Program-made: the position numbers and the translations under genes
Part shown: piece by piece, positions 18,198 to 27,761 of the stretch
Layout: each line of letters starts with the position of its first letter
Numbering within the stretch: the first letter of the stretch is position 1
Notes under the pieces: generated by a model
What the model was told of the DNA's origin: nothing
Database searches by the model: none
The model's input: the letters and a program-made list of their open reading frames with translations, nothing else
Source of the DNA: JAWXBM01 sp964470455
GTDB lineage: Bacteria > Pseudomonadota > Gammaproteobacteria > Xanthomonadales > SZUA-36
Length of the DNA stretch: 64,000 nucleotides
NCBI GenBank assembly: GCA_964470455.1
Contig: CAYYCX010000006.1
Location: 1-64,000 of the forward strand
Direction of reading: 5' to 3'

Positions 18198-19226
18198 ATG
18201 GAAACGAAAGCTGGAAATGACAATAAACCTGATGAAATCGATAAAGTATTCGAATCGATGTTCAGTGACGTTGAATCTCGGCCTCAACCGCCTGCTGAAA
18301 TCGAGCGGGAGATATTTCTCCATGTTGAAAAGCAACTGGAAATTCAACGTGAGGTCATAAAGCGGCGAAAGAGATTCACATATTTTGCAATGGCCGCTTC
18401 GGTATTACTGGTCCTGCTCATTCAGCCCCTGTTTTTCAGATCTTCAGAGCCAACGGACCAGGGATCCGCCGTGGGTTCGGTAGTGAAGTTTTTTGGTGAA
18501 GTAACCGTGACTGGAAAAGAGCGTCAGATCTCGCTTGAGCGGGGCGGTCAGAAAACTCCGTTATTTGCCGGTCAGTTATTGAATACGGCTTCAAATGCGG
18601 GCCTCTCGTTCCAGTTGGGCAGCTCGCAAAATCAAGTACGAGCAGATCAGGATACTGAGTTAAGGCTTCTTTCTGACTGTCGACTCGATCTGGTATCAGG
18701 CCGGCTTTATATCGATACCCAACCCAGGCCACCAGCCAGCCAGAATTGTGCATTGCAAATTGATACCCAATTTGGAACCGTCAAGCATATAGGTACGCAA
18801 TTTATCGTTGCCAGCAGCAACGAAGCCGTCCAGGTGTTGGTTCGGGAAGGTCGGGTTGAGGTTAACGATGGCAACCAGATTCACACCGTTTCTTATGGCC
18901 AAAAAGGTAATCTGGACGCTTCAGGAATTTTTCGCTCTGAATTGATTCAGAGCCATGGAACATTGTGGACTTGGATAGAACAACTGGCCCCCGGTTATGA
19001 TATCGAAGGTCGGTCGCTCAATGATTTTCTGGAATGGTTCTGCAGGGAAACCGGCAAAAAAATGACTTTCGAATCCGTGGAAGCAAGGACGGTCGCAAAA
19101 GGTACGGTTCTCCATGGAAAACACCTCGACATGGAGCCTATGTTAGCTTTGGACCTTATACTACAAACCAATGATCTTTCCTGGGAGGAGCAGGATGGTA
19201 CCATTCACATTTTTCTTGAGCGTTAA
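18198..19226 (+). CDS. FecR-like anti-sigma / signal-transducing membrane protein
   Basis: 342 aa. A cytoplasmic N-terminus of about 60 residues is followed by one membrane helix (61-80, TYFAMAASVLLVLLIQPLFF) and a periplasmic FecR domain (about 95-250; GSVVKFFGEVTVTG, LQIDTQFGTVKHIGTQFIV, VQVLVREGRVEV). The C-terminus (about 270-342; RSLNDFLEWFCRETGKKMTF, MEPMLALDLILQTNDLSWEE) looks like an STN/secretin-type small domain, as in many FecR proteins. It should hold the sigma factor at the membrane and contact the N-terminal domain of the downstream receptor. It lies 206 bases before that receptor gene. Confidence 0.9.
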   Translation: METKAGNDNKPDEIDKVFESMFSDVESRPQPPAEIEREIFLHVEKQLEIQREVIKRRKRFTYFAMAASVLLVLLIQPLFFRSSEPTDQGSAVGSVVKFFGEVTVTGKERQISLERGGQKTPLFAGQLLNTASNAGLSFQLGSSQNQVRADQDTELRLLSDCRLDLVSGRLYIDTQPRPPASQNCALQIDTQFGTVKHIGTQFIVASSNEAVQVLVREGRVEVNDGNQIHTVSYGQKGNLDASGIFRSELIQSHGTLWTWIEQLAPGYDIEGRSLNDFLEWFCRETGKKMTFESVEARTVAKGTVLHGKHLDMEPMLALDLILQTNDLSWEEQDGTIHIFLER

Positions 19227-19432
19227 GAAGTACCGTCGCGTTGTCTTTTGTAATATTCGGCCCTGATAATTTGCACGAACAAGCCCTCCCCTCTCGGTGC
19301 GTTTGTCTAACCTGAACATCCACTTGAACTTACAGCAGACCACCTGCAATACTACGCAGGATTTGAACTCGACAGGCCTGACTCATATTTGCATCAGACA
19401 AAAATCTTGAATTCGGATTCAGGCTCCAGTTT

Positions 19433-21970
19433 TTGAAACCCTTGTGCTTGTTGCTCTGTCTGCTTGTAACAAACAGCATTCTCCCTGCTGAGTCCAAACA
19501 ACCAATTTCGGCTGCGGGATCCTTGGTCGGTAAACCGATCCTGGAAGTGTTGGAATTCTTCTCCACTCAAGGCCTTGAGATTTATTACAGCAGCAACTTC
19601 ATTACTCCCGAAATGACTATTCTGACCGAGCCCGAAAACCTAGGGCCCGTGCAGATTATTGAATCCATGCTGCGACCACATGGTTTGGAATTAATGCAGG
19701 TTGAGAATAAATACTTTGTTGTTAAAACCAGCACTCAATCGGATGGCGCCCCTGACCCATCTTTGTGGGTGACAATCAGCGGAGTGCGTAACGAGGCAGA
19801 ACTCGAGCAATTGAAGGTCACTACCAAACCGGACAGCGAGCTGCGGAAAAAATACCGTGCAGATACATTCAATTTTGCACCGGCCAAGCCTGGTAAATAC
19901 GCTGTTACCGTGAAACTGGATGGCTATCTGCCTGTCACTTCTTACGTCGATATTAAGTTGGGTGGTCTTGAAATCCTCTCCATCGAGTTGGAACCTGGCC
20001 CCTTCACTCTCGAGCCACTGGCTATTTCTGCCAGTCGTTATGTTCTGTTCTCCAATTCACAGTTTTACATTGATCAGAGAGCTATCCAGGCTTTGCCAAA
20101 ACTCGGAGAGGACCCCATCCGGGCGGTTCATCGCCTTCAGGGCACTGCAGCCAGTGGGTTTTCATCGAAGTCCCATATTCGTGGTGGACTGGAAAATGAA
20201 ACCAGTATCTATTTGAATGGAAATCAACTGCTGGAAGCTTTTCACATTCGTGATTTCCACAGCTTGTTCAGTTCAATCGGGGCCAATACGGTATCTGCCA
20301 TCCAGGTTTATACGGGCGGTTTTCCAACAGATTTCGGCGACGATATGAGTGGACTCATGTTGCTCGATTCAAAAATGCCGGAAGAACCTGTCCAAACTGA
20401 GTTGGGTCTGAGTGTCTATAACACATCGGTGCTGAACTCAGGATTCACCAGCGAAGGGGGTATGGACTGGCTTGTCTCAGCGAGACGCAGCAATCTTGAT
20501 CTGGTCCTGAATGAAGAAATTGGTGAGCCAAATTATTTCGACGCCTTTGCCTCGCTTGGTTTTGACCTCGATTCAGATACCCGCATTTCCGTAAATGCAC
20601 TTTATACCGATGACGATATCATTATCACCACTGAAAATGATCCCAGTGAACTGGAGCAATCAACCAGTAGCTCCAGGTATGGGTCATTTTGGCTGAACCT
20701 GGAAAAATCCTGGAACAGCATATTGAGTTCAAGCACCTCAATTGCTTCTCACGATTTTTTTAACCGCCGAATTGCCATGGTTCATGATCCTGGGGAGTTG
20801 GTTTCAGACGTTCACGACTTGAGAAAGGTTGATAAACGCAGTTTTCGTCACACGATGACCTTTGAAGGCCTGAAGAGCCACTCACTGCGCTGGGGTTTGG
20901 AAATCAGCAGGCAAAATGCGACGTATGAATATACGGGAAAAGCGGAATATTTCGGTTTCGCAAAGGCATATCCGGATATTCAGAACCCCAAGACTTATGA
21001 AATCTATTCCATGCCTTCCGGGCACACCTATGCTCTATTCTTGTCCGACCGGTTCAGCATAACCAATCAACTTTCAATGGAGTTGGGGCTTCGCTGGGAC
21101 AAGCAAACTTACACCCAGCCTACATTTGAATCACAGTTCAGTCCCAGGGCGAGTTTCTTATATACGACTGAAAACAACAAGAACATCAGGCTTTCCATCG
21201 GAAGGTTCCAACAATCTCAAGGAATACACGAGCTTCAGGTAGAAGACAATATCGCCCACTTTTTTGGGCCTCAACGGGCAGATCACTTTATTGCAGGCTA
21301 TCAATGGAAGTCGCCCAGCGACTTCGAGTTCCGGATTGAGGCCTATTATAAGAAATATAGCCAACTTGCCCCGCGATTTGAAAACCTTTTTGATCCGCTA
21401 CAAATGACTCCCGAATTCCAACCAGACCGGATCAGGTTGGACCCACAATCAGCGGATGCAAAAGGACTTGAGTTCAATGTTGAATATGTCGGCAGCGAGA
21501 CACTGAATTGGTGGGCCTCCTACACTCTGTCAAGAGTGAGTGACTCCATTGACGGGCGCAGCGAGCTTCGAAGTTGGGATCAACTGCACGCGCTTCAGTT
21601 GGGGCTAGCTTGGCAACATAATTCCTGGGAAATTGGTATTGCTACAAGAATTCACACAGGCTGGCCAAGAACCGATTTGTCTCTAGGCTATGATCCGCAA
21701 GACGATCACTACTTCCCGTTGCCGGGATCTCGAAATGCCGAACAATTCGATACCTTTGCAAACCTGGATTTTCGAGTGAGCAAACAGTTCAATGTCGGCA
21801 AGGGGAGCCTGATGGGGTTCTTCGAAGTCACCAATGCCACGAACCGGAATAACCCTTGTTGTGTCGACTATGGATTTGAAACAAATCCGGAAGGAAACGT
21901 TACTCTGAAGCGAAAAGTTGAATATTGGTTACCGCTCATCCCGTCCATTGGCCTGCTTTGGGAGTTCTAG
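19433..21970 (+). CDS. TonB-dependent receptor with N-terminal STN signalling domain
   Basis: 845 aa, apparently from a TTG that opens a signal peptide (KPLCLLLCLLVTNSILPAES). The STN domain follows (about 28-100; LVGKPILEVLEFFSTQGLEI, IESMLRPHGLELMQVENKYF), then a small beta-sandwich (about 105-180), the plug (IDQRAIQALPKLGEDPIRAV, SHIRGGLENETSIYLNGNQL, IQVYTGGFPTDFGDDMSGLM) and a barrel ending in LLWEF with a terminal Phe. The plug is of the type used for larger nutrients or polymers rather than a classic siderophore plug. The STN domain is expected to touch the FecR-like protein encoded upstream. Ligand unknown. Confidence 0.9.
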   Translation: MKPLCLLLCLLVTNSILPAESKQPISAAGSLVGKPILEVLEFFSTQGLEIYYSSNFITPEMTILTEPENLGPVQIIESMLRPHGLELMQVENKYFVVKTSTQSDGAPDPSLWVTISGVRNEAELEQLKVTTKPDSELRKKYRADTFNFAPAKPGKYAVTVKLDGYLPVTSYVDIKLGGLEILSIELEPGPFTLEPLAISASRYVLFSNSQFYIDQRAIQALPKLGEDPIRAVHRLQGTAASGFSSKSHIRGGLENETSIYLNGNQLLEAFHIRDFHSLFSSIGANTVSAIQVYTGGFPTDFGDDMSGLMLLDSKMPEEPVQTELGLSVYNTSVLNSGFTSEGGMDWLVSARRSNLDLVLNEEIGEPNYFDAFASLGFDLDSDTRISVNALYTDDDIIITTENDPSELEQSTSSSRYGSFWLNLEKSWNSILSSSTSIASHDFFNRRIAMVHDPGELVSDVHDLRKVDKRSFRHTMTFEGLKSHSLRWGLEISRQNATYEYTGKAEYFGFAKAYPDIQNPKTYEIYSMPSGHTYALFLSDRFSITNQLSMELGLRWDKQTYTQPTFESQFSPRASFLYTTENNKNIRLSIGRFQQSQGIHELQVEDNIAHFFGPQRADHFIAGYQWKSPSDFEFRIEAYYKKYSQLAPRFENLFDPLQMTPEFQPDRIRLDPQSADAKGLEFNVEYVGSETLNWWASYTLSRVSDSIDGRSELRSWDQLHALQLGLAWQHNSWEIGIATRIHTGWPRTDLSLGYDPQDDHYFPLPGSRNAEQFDTFANLDFRVSKQFNVGKGSLMGFFEVTNATNRNNPCCVDYGFETNPEGNVTLKRKVEYWLPLIPSIGLLWEF

Positions 21971-21983
21971 AGCCAAATCAATT

Positions 21984-22014
21984 CGAATGATTTTGCGGCC
22001 TGCTGCCGTCTAAC
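21984..22014 (+). promoter_or_regulatory. Putative ECF-sigma promoter upstream of gtrA operon
   Basis: CGAATGATT at 21984-21992 and CGTCTAAC at 22007-22014, 14 bases apart, repeat the arrangement found before the sigma factor gene. The site ends 34 bases before the gtrA start codon and lies in the 78-base gap after the receptor gene. It suggests that the glycosyltransferase/lptG operon is controlled by the adjacent ECF sigma factor. Confidence 0.45.
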
Positions 22015-22048
22015 CCCCAAATGAATGTGATTCGGAGGGGTTACGAAC

Positions 22049-22411
22049 TTGAAGTTCCTGCTTTACTCATTTACTGGCGGCTTAGCGACTTGCATGCACT
22101 ATGTTGTGCTCATCGCGCTGGTTGAAGTTTTTGCCGTCAACCCAGCAATGGCTGCGGGATCGGGTGCCACGTGTGGTGCACTGATTGCGTACGCGGGGAA
22201 CCGGCGCTTCACTTTTTCCAATAGCCGTTCACATGCCAGGACATTTCCGCGGTTCATCTTCGTTGCCGCACTGGGGGCCTTGCTGAATGGGGTGGTTGTT
22301 TGGGCGGGCACATCGCTGATGGGGTGGCAATACTTGATGGCCCAACTTGTAGCCACCGTGCTTACCCTGCTGATCACCTACGGATTGAATCGCTCCTGGA
22401 CATTTGCATGA
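22049..22411 (+). CDS. GtrA-family membrane protein (putative undecaprenyl-phosphate-sugar flippase)
   Basis: 120 aa with four membrane helices. The TTG start has an excellent GGAGGGG ribosome site eight bases upstream. GtrA hallmarks: FLLYSFTGGLATCMHYVVL at the start, ALIAYAGNRRFTF in the middle and TYGLNRSWTF at the end. GtrA proteins are thought to flip lipid-linked sugars made by GtrB-type enzymes to the periplasmic face. The stop overlaps the start of the gtrB-like gene (ATGA), so the two are coupled. Confidence 0.9.
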   Translation: MKFLLYSFTGGLATCMHYVVLIALVEVFAVNPAMAAGSGATCGALIAYAGNRRFTFSNSRSHARTFPRFIFVAALGALLNGVVVWAGTSLMGWQYLMAQLVATVLTLLITYGLNRSWTFA

Positions 22412-23469
22412 CTCCTTTTTCCTCACACCAATCAGTTGGCTCCAGTTCACCATCGGGCTACGTTCTTTCCGTTATCGTCCCAGTATTCAATGAAGAAGCT
22501 GTGTTGGAGGCATTCCACCGCCGATTGATGGCTGTGCTGGCAAAAATTCCGGGTGAGTTCGAAGTGATTTATGTCGATGACGGCAGCACCGACGCATCGT
22601 CCCTGATTCTCCAACAGTTGCAGGCGCCAGACCCAACTGTTGGCGTCATGCGGTTCAGCCGTAACTTTGGCAAAGAACAAGCAATGAGCGCTGGCTTACG
22701 TGAGGCTCGTGGCGAAGGTGTCGTTGTGATTGACGCCGACCTTCAGGATCCTCCCGAGTTGATCCCGGCCATGGTGGAGGCTTGGCGCCAAGGTGGAGAT
22801 GTCGTGAATATGCGCCGCCGCAGCCGCGCTGGGGAAACCTGGGTTAAACGTGCGACAGCGCACGCTTTTTATCGTGTGATCAACTGGCTCAGTGAGACTC
22901 CCATTCCCGAGGATGTTGGCGATTTTCGCCTGCTCAGCCGAAGGGTAGTGGATGCCCTGAATCAACTGCCCGAGCAAAACCGATTCATGAAGGGCCTGTT
23001 CGCCTGGGTTGGATATAAACAGGTAACGCTGGAATACCATCGTGATGCCCGTGCAGCTGGCACCGGGAAGTGGCCTTACTGGCGGTTATGGAATTTTGCA
23101 CTTGAGGGTATAACTGGATTCTCCACTGTTCCTCTCAAACTGGCGTCGTACGTCGGCCTGGCAAGCGCGATGGCGGCGTTCGCCTATTCGGCATACTTCT
23201 TTGTCAAAACTCTGACAGTCGGTGATCCGGTTTCCGGGTTTCCAACATTGATCGTTACCATGCTCTTCCTTGGCGGATTACAACTGATGGCGCTCGGAAT
23301 TGTGGGTGAGTACCTTGGCCGTCTGTTCATAGAAGCCAAAGGCCGACCGCTCTACTTGATCGATACCTACTTGCCTGCCCAAGCGACCGAACAACGGAGT
23401 CAGGTAGTCGCGATTGGCGACCTGGATTTGCATCATCCGTTGCGGTCACGTGCAGTCAAAACCCGCTGA
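22408..23469 (+). CDS. GtrB-like family 2 glycosyltransferase (polyprenyl-phosphate sugar synthase)
   Basis: 353 aa. The ATG at 22408 overlaps the gtrA stop. It has the GT-A fold of dolichol-phosphate-mannose synthase-type enzymes (LSVIVPVFNEEAVLEAF, FEVIYVDDGSTDASS, MRFSRNFGKEQAMSAGLREA, VVVIDADLQDPPELIPAMV with the metal-binding DAD) and two C-terminal membrane helices (about 240-265 and 275-300). It should move a sugar from a nucleotide donor onto undecaprenyl phosphate on the cytoplasmic side. The product would be flipped by GtrA and used by the GT39-type transferase encoded next. Sugar identity unknown. Confidence 0.92.
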   Translation: MTPFSSHQSVGSSSPSGYVLSVIVPVFNEEAVLEAFHRRLMAVLAKIPGEFEVIYVDDGSTDASSLILQQLQAPDPTVGVMRFSRNFGKEQAMSAGLREARGEGVVVIDADLQDPPELIPAMVEAWRQGGDVVNMRRRSRAGETWVKRATAHAFYRVINWLSETPIPEDVGDFRLLSRRVVDALNQLPEQNRFMKGLFAWVGYKQVTLEYHRDARAAGTGKWPYWRLWNFALEGITGFSTVPLKLASYVGLASAMAAFAYSAYFFVKTLTVGDPVSGFPTLIVTMLFLGGLQLMALGIVGEYLGRLFIEAKGRPLYLIDTYLPAQATEQRSQVVAIGDLDLHHPLRSRAVKTR

Positions 23470-24928
23470 ATTTCCTCGTACTGAACCGGTAAGCATTTTG
23501 TTGACCAGACAACTCTTGGTCTATGTCGTCATTGCGTCTGCACTTACGCGGTTGATGATGCTCGGCATGTACCCGCTGATGGATACCACCGAGGCGCGCT
23601 ATGCCGAAATTGCGCGAATCATGGTGGAACTCAATGACTGGATTACGCCATGGTTTGATTATAACGTCCCATTCTGGGGGAAACCGCCACTGTCATTCTG
23701 GCTGACAGCCGCCAGCTTCAAACTGTTCGGAATCAATGAATTTGCCGCACGATTACCCCACTGGATAGCTGGCATGTTTGTGGTCTGGCTAGCCTGGGGA
23801 ATGTCTGCACGACGTTCCCGCCAGGAAGCTCTGTATACCTCCGCGCTGCTTTTGGGTTCGGCACTCTTTTACGTCTCTGCGGGTGCGGTGATGACTGACA
23901 TGGTCCTTACGATCGGCACCACCTTGGTGATGCGCGGTTTCTGGCTCGGATTGCACGGTGCAGATAAAGAGCGGCAGCGGGAAAGTTGGCTTTTATTCGT
24001 CGGTCTCGGAATCGGGCTGCTGGCAAAGGGACCGGTCGCGGTCGTGCTCGCGGTGCTGCCAATTGGCGGTTGGACCATTGTCACTGGAAATTTAGCCCTA
24101 GTATGGCAAAGGCTCTCTTGGTTTCGTGGCACTTTACTCACACTTGCAATCGCTGCGCCTTGGTATTTTCTCGCCGAGATTCACACTCCAGGGTTTCTGA
24201 ATTATTTCCTGCTTGGAGAGCACTGGCATCGATTCGTCACAGCCGGGTGGGAGGGCGACCTTTATGGCCAAGCCCACGATTTTCCGCGTGGTAGCATCTG
24301 GCTGTTCCTGATTGCAGATTTGCTGCCGTGGACACTCCTGATGCCCGTTATTGCGCTCTCCCGGCGTAAAAAGCGACTTACTGTCGAATCTGCGCCAAGT
24401 GACCGGAGCTGGCGAAGCTACCTGTTGTTCTGGGGATTAGCACCTGCTGTGTTTTTTACTGCAGCTGGAAACATTCTCTGGCCCTATGTGCTGCCAGGAA
24501 TCCCGGCACTGGCCGTTTGTGTGAGCAGCTGGCTTACACGTCAACCGGACCGCAGGTTCGTTGACCGGGTATTGACGGGCGGTGTCATGTTTACATTGCT
24601 CGTTACAGCGTTGTTAGTCATAGGTTTGCCGGTTTTAGACAAAGACAAAGTTCCTTCAGCTAAGGAGATGATCATCGACTATGAAACGCGCAGGGCGCCC
24701 GGCCAACTACTGGTGATTTATGGAAGGCGCTCTTTCTCCGCTGACTTTTACAGTCAAGGCAAGGTTGAATATGTTTCCGATGTTCCCCAGCTCGAAATGC
24801 GACTTCGACATGGGGCGACATATATCGCGGTAAGGGATAAACATTTGCGCTACTTACCAACAGCACTCCTGGAAACGCTGGAGCCGGTGAGTGAACCGGG
24901 ACCCTATAAGCTTTTTTTCGCGGAATGA
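23450..24928 (+). CDS. Membrane glycosyltransferase of the PMT/ArnT type (GT39/GT83)
   Basis: About 492 aa with roughly ten membrane helices. The start is uncertain: GTG at 23450 overlaps the upstream gene by 20 bases, and a TTG near 23500 is possible. The first periplasmic loop carries DTTEARYAEIARIM and WGKPPLSFW, the acidic and conserved motifs of ArnT/PMT enzymes that take sugar from a polyprenyl-phosphate donor. In E. coli ArnT puts aminoarabinose on lipid A; here the acceptor may be lipid A or a protein. Coupling with gtrA, gtrB and an lptG-like gene makes an envelope glycan modification likely. Confidence 0.85.
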   Translation: MQSKPAEFPRTEPVSILLTRQLLVYVVIASALTRLMMLGMYPLMDTTEARYAEIARIMVELNDWITPWFDYNVPFWGKPPLSFWLTAASFKLFGINEFAARLPHWIAGMFVVWLAWGMSARRSRQEALYTSALLLGSALFYVSAGAVMTDMVLTIGTTLVMRGFWLGLHGADKERQRESWLLFVGLGIGLLAKGPVAVVLAVLPIGGWTIVTGNLALVWQRLSWFRGTLLTLAIAAPWYFLAEIHTPGFLNYFLLGEHWHRFVTAGWEGDLYGQAHDFPRGSIWLFLIADLLPWTLLMPVIALSRRKKRLTVESAPSDRSWRSYLLFWGLAPAVFFTAAGNILWPYVLPGIPALAVCVSSWLTRQPDRRFVDRVLTGGVMFTLLVTALLVIGLPVLDKDKVPSAKEMIIDYETRRAPGQLLVIYGRRSFSADFYSQGKVEYVSDVPQLEMRLRHGATYIAVRDKHLRYLPTALLETLEPVSEPGPYKLFFAE

Positions 24929-24931
24929 ATC

Positions 24932-26017
24932 GTGATTAAACTGGTTGACCGGTATGTAGGAAAATCAGCCTTGATAGGGCTGCTGACGGTTTGGGCAGTA
25001 TTGATCATTTTGTACATATTGTTCAGTTCTCTCGCAGAGTTTCGCTCGATTCAGAATGATTATGGTGCAGGTGATGTAGCCTGGTATATAGCGCTGACCA
25101 CACCGCGTATGGCATACCAGGTATTTCCCGTGTCGGCACTACTGGGGTCGCTCGTGGGCGTGGGTGCTTTAGCCTCAGCCAATGAATTGGTGGCATTTCG
25201 GACATCAGGTGTGTCGAGGATGAGGTTGGCGGCTGCAGCGCTGACAGGTACGCTTATAATTACGATCCCGGTAATGATTATGGGTGAGTGGATCGTTCCA
25301 CTGACGGAACACCAGGCGCGTGCATTCCGACTTTCAGAGAGGGTGGGGCAAGCCATCATCGGTGGCACGAATGGGATTTGGATTAGAGATGGGGCTGATT
25401 TTGTAAATATCAGAAAGCCCCTGCTGTCCGGTGATCGTGGTAAACAATCTGTAAATTTCCATGACGTCGTGATCTATTCGCTTTCTGAAAGTGGGGATCT
25501 GGACACAATTACCCGTGCCGATACGGCAATCAACAACAATGAAGGCTGGTGGCTGGAAGGCGTGTCAACAGTGAGGTTCAGCGAATATGGCGCGAATAAT
25601 GTCATTTCAGACCGGAAAGGTTGGAAAACCGAATTGGACCCTGAACTCATCGATTCAGCTGTAACCCGTCCCTCGCTTTTGTCATTGCGATCATTGTGGA
25701 AACACATCATTTTTCTGCGTGAAAACGGGCTGGATAACGATGTGTATGAAGTAGCATTTTGGCGAAAAATCTCTTTTCCCTTTACTGTCATGGCATTGGT
25801 ACTGGTGGGCATGCCCTTTGTATTTGGGCATGGACGGACACAAAATATGGGTGTGCGACTGCTTTTAGGGATGTTACTTGGTGGTTTTTTCATCATTTTT
25901 GAAAAAATGAGTCAGCAGATAGGCGGCTTCTACAATGTTCAAATATGGATTAGCAGTTTTTTGCCTCCTTTAACGTTGGCGATTGGTAGCATTTTCATTC
26001 TCAGGAAATCTGTTTGA
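24932..26017 (+). CDS. LptG-like permease of the LptF/LptG family
   Basis: 361 aa. The GTG start lies three bases after the previous stop. Three N-terminal helices (LIGLLTVWAVLIILYILFSS at about 14; VFPVSALLGSLVGVGALA at about 64; TLIITIPVMIMGEWIVP at about 105), a periplasmic beta-jellyroll and three C-terminal helices match the family. LptG works with LptF and the ATPase LptB to extract lipopolysaccharide from the inner membrane. Usually lptF sits directly upstream; here the preceding genes are glycosyltransferases and no lptF is present. It could be an additional LptG paralogue that handles a modified lipid, or lptG displaced from its partner. Confidence 0.85.
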   Translation: MIKLVDRYVGKSALIGLLTVWAVLIILYILFSSLAEFRSIQNDYGAGDVAWYIALTTPRMAYQVFPVSALLGSLVGVGALASANELVAFRTSGVSRMRLAAAALTGTLIITIPVMIMGEWIVPLTEHQARAFRLSERVGQAIIGGTNGIWIRDGADFVNIRKPLLSGDRGKQSVNFHDVVIYSLSESGDLDTITRADTAINNNEGWWLEGVSTVRFSEYGANNVISDRKGWKTELDPELIDSAVTRPSLLSLRSLWKHIIFLRENGLDNDVYEVAFWRKISFPFTVMALVLVGMPFVFGHGRTQNMGVRLLLGMLLGGFFIIFEKMSQQIGGFYNVQIWISSFLPPLTLAIGSIFILRKSV

Positions 26018-26129
26018 ACCTAGAAAATTCAAACCGAGCGAAGTCTTAATCCTGAGGCAATCGCCCTTTTCAAGCCGAAAGCAGAATTGCATTAGCCAGG
26101 ACATGGGCTGTAACTGGTCGCAGCATTCG

Positions 26130-27761
26130 TCAATCAAAATGGCCAGGATATTCCGGCGGAATTCCGGAATGCTCGCGCGCCAGGTGTAACACATCCTTGT
26201 TCTCGTCGTGCTCCGAAGTTGAAACCTCAAAGAGTCCTAAGAGGGTGTGAAAGATGAAGTCGTGACTTAACGGCATATTCTTGATCTTGTTGAAGGCCTC
26301 CATCGGAATGCCCTCATAGTTTTTGCCGAGCCAGAGAATCATCGGCACGTTGGTTTGGCTGTCTGGTGCCATCCAGTAGGGCAAGCCATGCAGATACAGT
26401 CCGTTTTCACCCAATGATTCACCGTGATCGCCGGCGTAGAAAAAAACCGTTTCAAAGTGCTCATCGTAGGTGCGCAAGAAATCTATTGTTTCGGCCAGGA
26501 AGTGATCGGTATACAAAATTGTATTGTCGTAGCTGTTGCTGATTTCTTCCTTGGTGCAGCTGTCCAGCTGGCTGCTGTCACAGGTGGGGGTAAATGCCCG
26601 GAACTCATCCGGATAGCGCTTGTAGTACGCAGGCCCATGGCTACCCATCTGGTGCAGCACAATCAGGATGTCGCCATCGGGCTGTGCATCAATAAAATCC
26701 CCAAGGCCAGACAGCATACCTACATCACGGCACTCCACATCGCAGACCGGGTTGGTATCAGGGTCCCGGAAATCTTCAAAAGCAATGCGGATGGCCACGC
26801 CTTTGGAGTCGGAGTTGTTGTCGCGCCACAACATGTTCACGCCTGCATGGCCGAGTACATCCAACACATTCTGCGTCGCAGCTGCTTTCTCGTTGCTGAA
26901 GTCCTCACGATCATCCCGGTCAAACATGCACGGCACCGACACTGCGGTTGAAGTGCCGCAGGCCTCCACCTGGCCGAAGCTGACCAAATTCTCCCGTTCC
27001 AGCCGTGGATTGGTTTTCCTGGAATAACCATTGAGTGAAAACCGATCGGCCCGAGCGGTTTCACCGAGCACCATGATCACCAATTCGCGATCCACATCGG
27101 ACGGCGGAATCCGCGCATCAGTGCCGATGAGTGCCACATTAACTATTGCACTGGCCCGGCTCTTTTTGGCGTACTGGTAAGCGGCATAAATCGGTGCAAC
27201 CGGGTTAGAGTAGAAACGCAACAACTTGTGTTCGCGCACAAAGCTGGCGAAAAACGAGCTGAAGATCAGCACAATCGCAACCAGGGTGACCAGTGCACCA
27301 GTCACCAATTTCAGACGCGACAACAGTGCCTTGCGTAAGGGCGCGCGCAGGATTTCCAGGTTCCAGATCAGGTAAGCCGGTACCAAGCCCATCAAAAGCA
27401 CATACAGCACAAATCGTGGAGTGAGCAGGTCGTATGATTCAGCGACATTCGTAGAAAGCACATTGACCAGCATGTCCCTGTCTATGACGACATTGAAGGA
27501 ATCCATGAAATAGGCCGTCACCGACGAAATCAGGAACACTACAATCAGTGCAGGCTTGATTATGCGGTGGAATGAAAACAGCAGCAGGAACAGGATCAGT
27601 ACGCACAGCAACGCGAGGCCCACCGAAACCAGGTGCAACCCGGCGTTGGGTTGGCCGGAAAACGTGTTGGCCAGGTTGCGGAAGAAAGCCACATTGGCAA
27701 AGGCAGCCAAAAATACTGCGGCCACCATTACCAAACGATTGATACTCATCCGGGCTTTCAT
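26130..27761 (-). CDS. Lipid A phosphoethanolamine transferase (EptA/MCR family)
   Basis: 543 aa. Five N-terminal helices (about 10-30, 45-65, 70-90, 118-138 and 155-178) anchor a periplasmic sulfatase-fold domain. The metal site begins at VIMVLGETARADRFSLNGY (Glu234). CGTSTAVSVPCMF at 268-280 carries the nucleophilic Thr272 and the flanking disulfide Cys pair, as in MCR-1. LWRDNNSDSKGV and VFFYAGDHGESLGENGLYLHG supply further ligands. It moves phosphoethanolamine from phosphatidylethanolamine to lipid A, which lowers surface charge. It overlaps the PAP2 gene by four bases. Enzymes of this family can reduce polymyxin sensitivity, but whether this one does cannot be read here. Confidence 0.92.
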   Translation of the reverse strand: MKARMSINRLVMVAAVFLAAFANVAFFRNLANTFSGQPNAGLHLVSVGLALLCVLILFLLLFSFHRIIKPALIVVFLISSVTAYFMDSFNVVIDRDMLVNVLSTNVAESYDLLTPRFVLYVLLMGLVPAYLIWNLEILRAPLRKALLSRLKLVTGALVTLVAIVLIFSSFFASFVREHKLLRFYSNPVAPIYAAYQYAKKSRASAIVNVALIGTDARIPPSDVDRELVIMVLGETARADRFSLNGYSRKTNPRLERENLVSFGQVEACGTSTAVSVPCMFDRDDREDFSNEKAAATQNVLDVLGHAGVNMLWRDNNSDSKGVAIRIAFEDFRDPDTNPVCDVECRDVGMLSGLGDFIDAQPDGDILIVLHQMGSHGPAYYKRYPDEFRAFTPTCDSSQLDSCTKEEISNSYDNTILYTDHFLAETIDFLRTYDEHFETVFFYAGDHGESLGENGLYLHGLPYWMAPDSQTNVPMILWLGKNYEGIPMEAFNKIKNMPLSHDFIFHTLLGLFEVSTSEHDENKDVLHLAREHSGIPPEYPGHFD

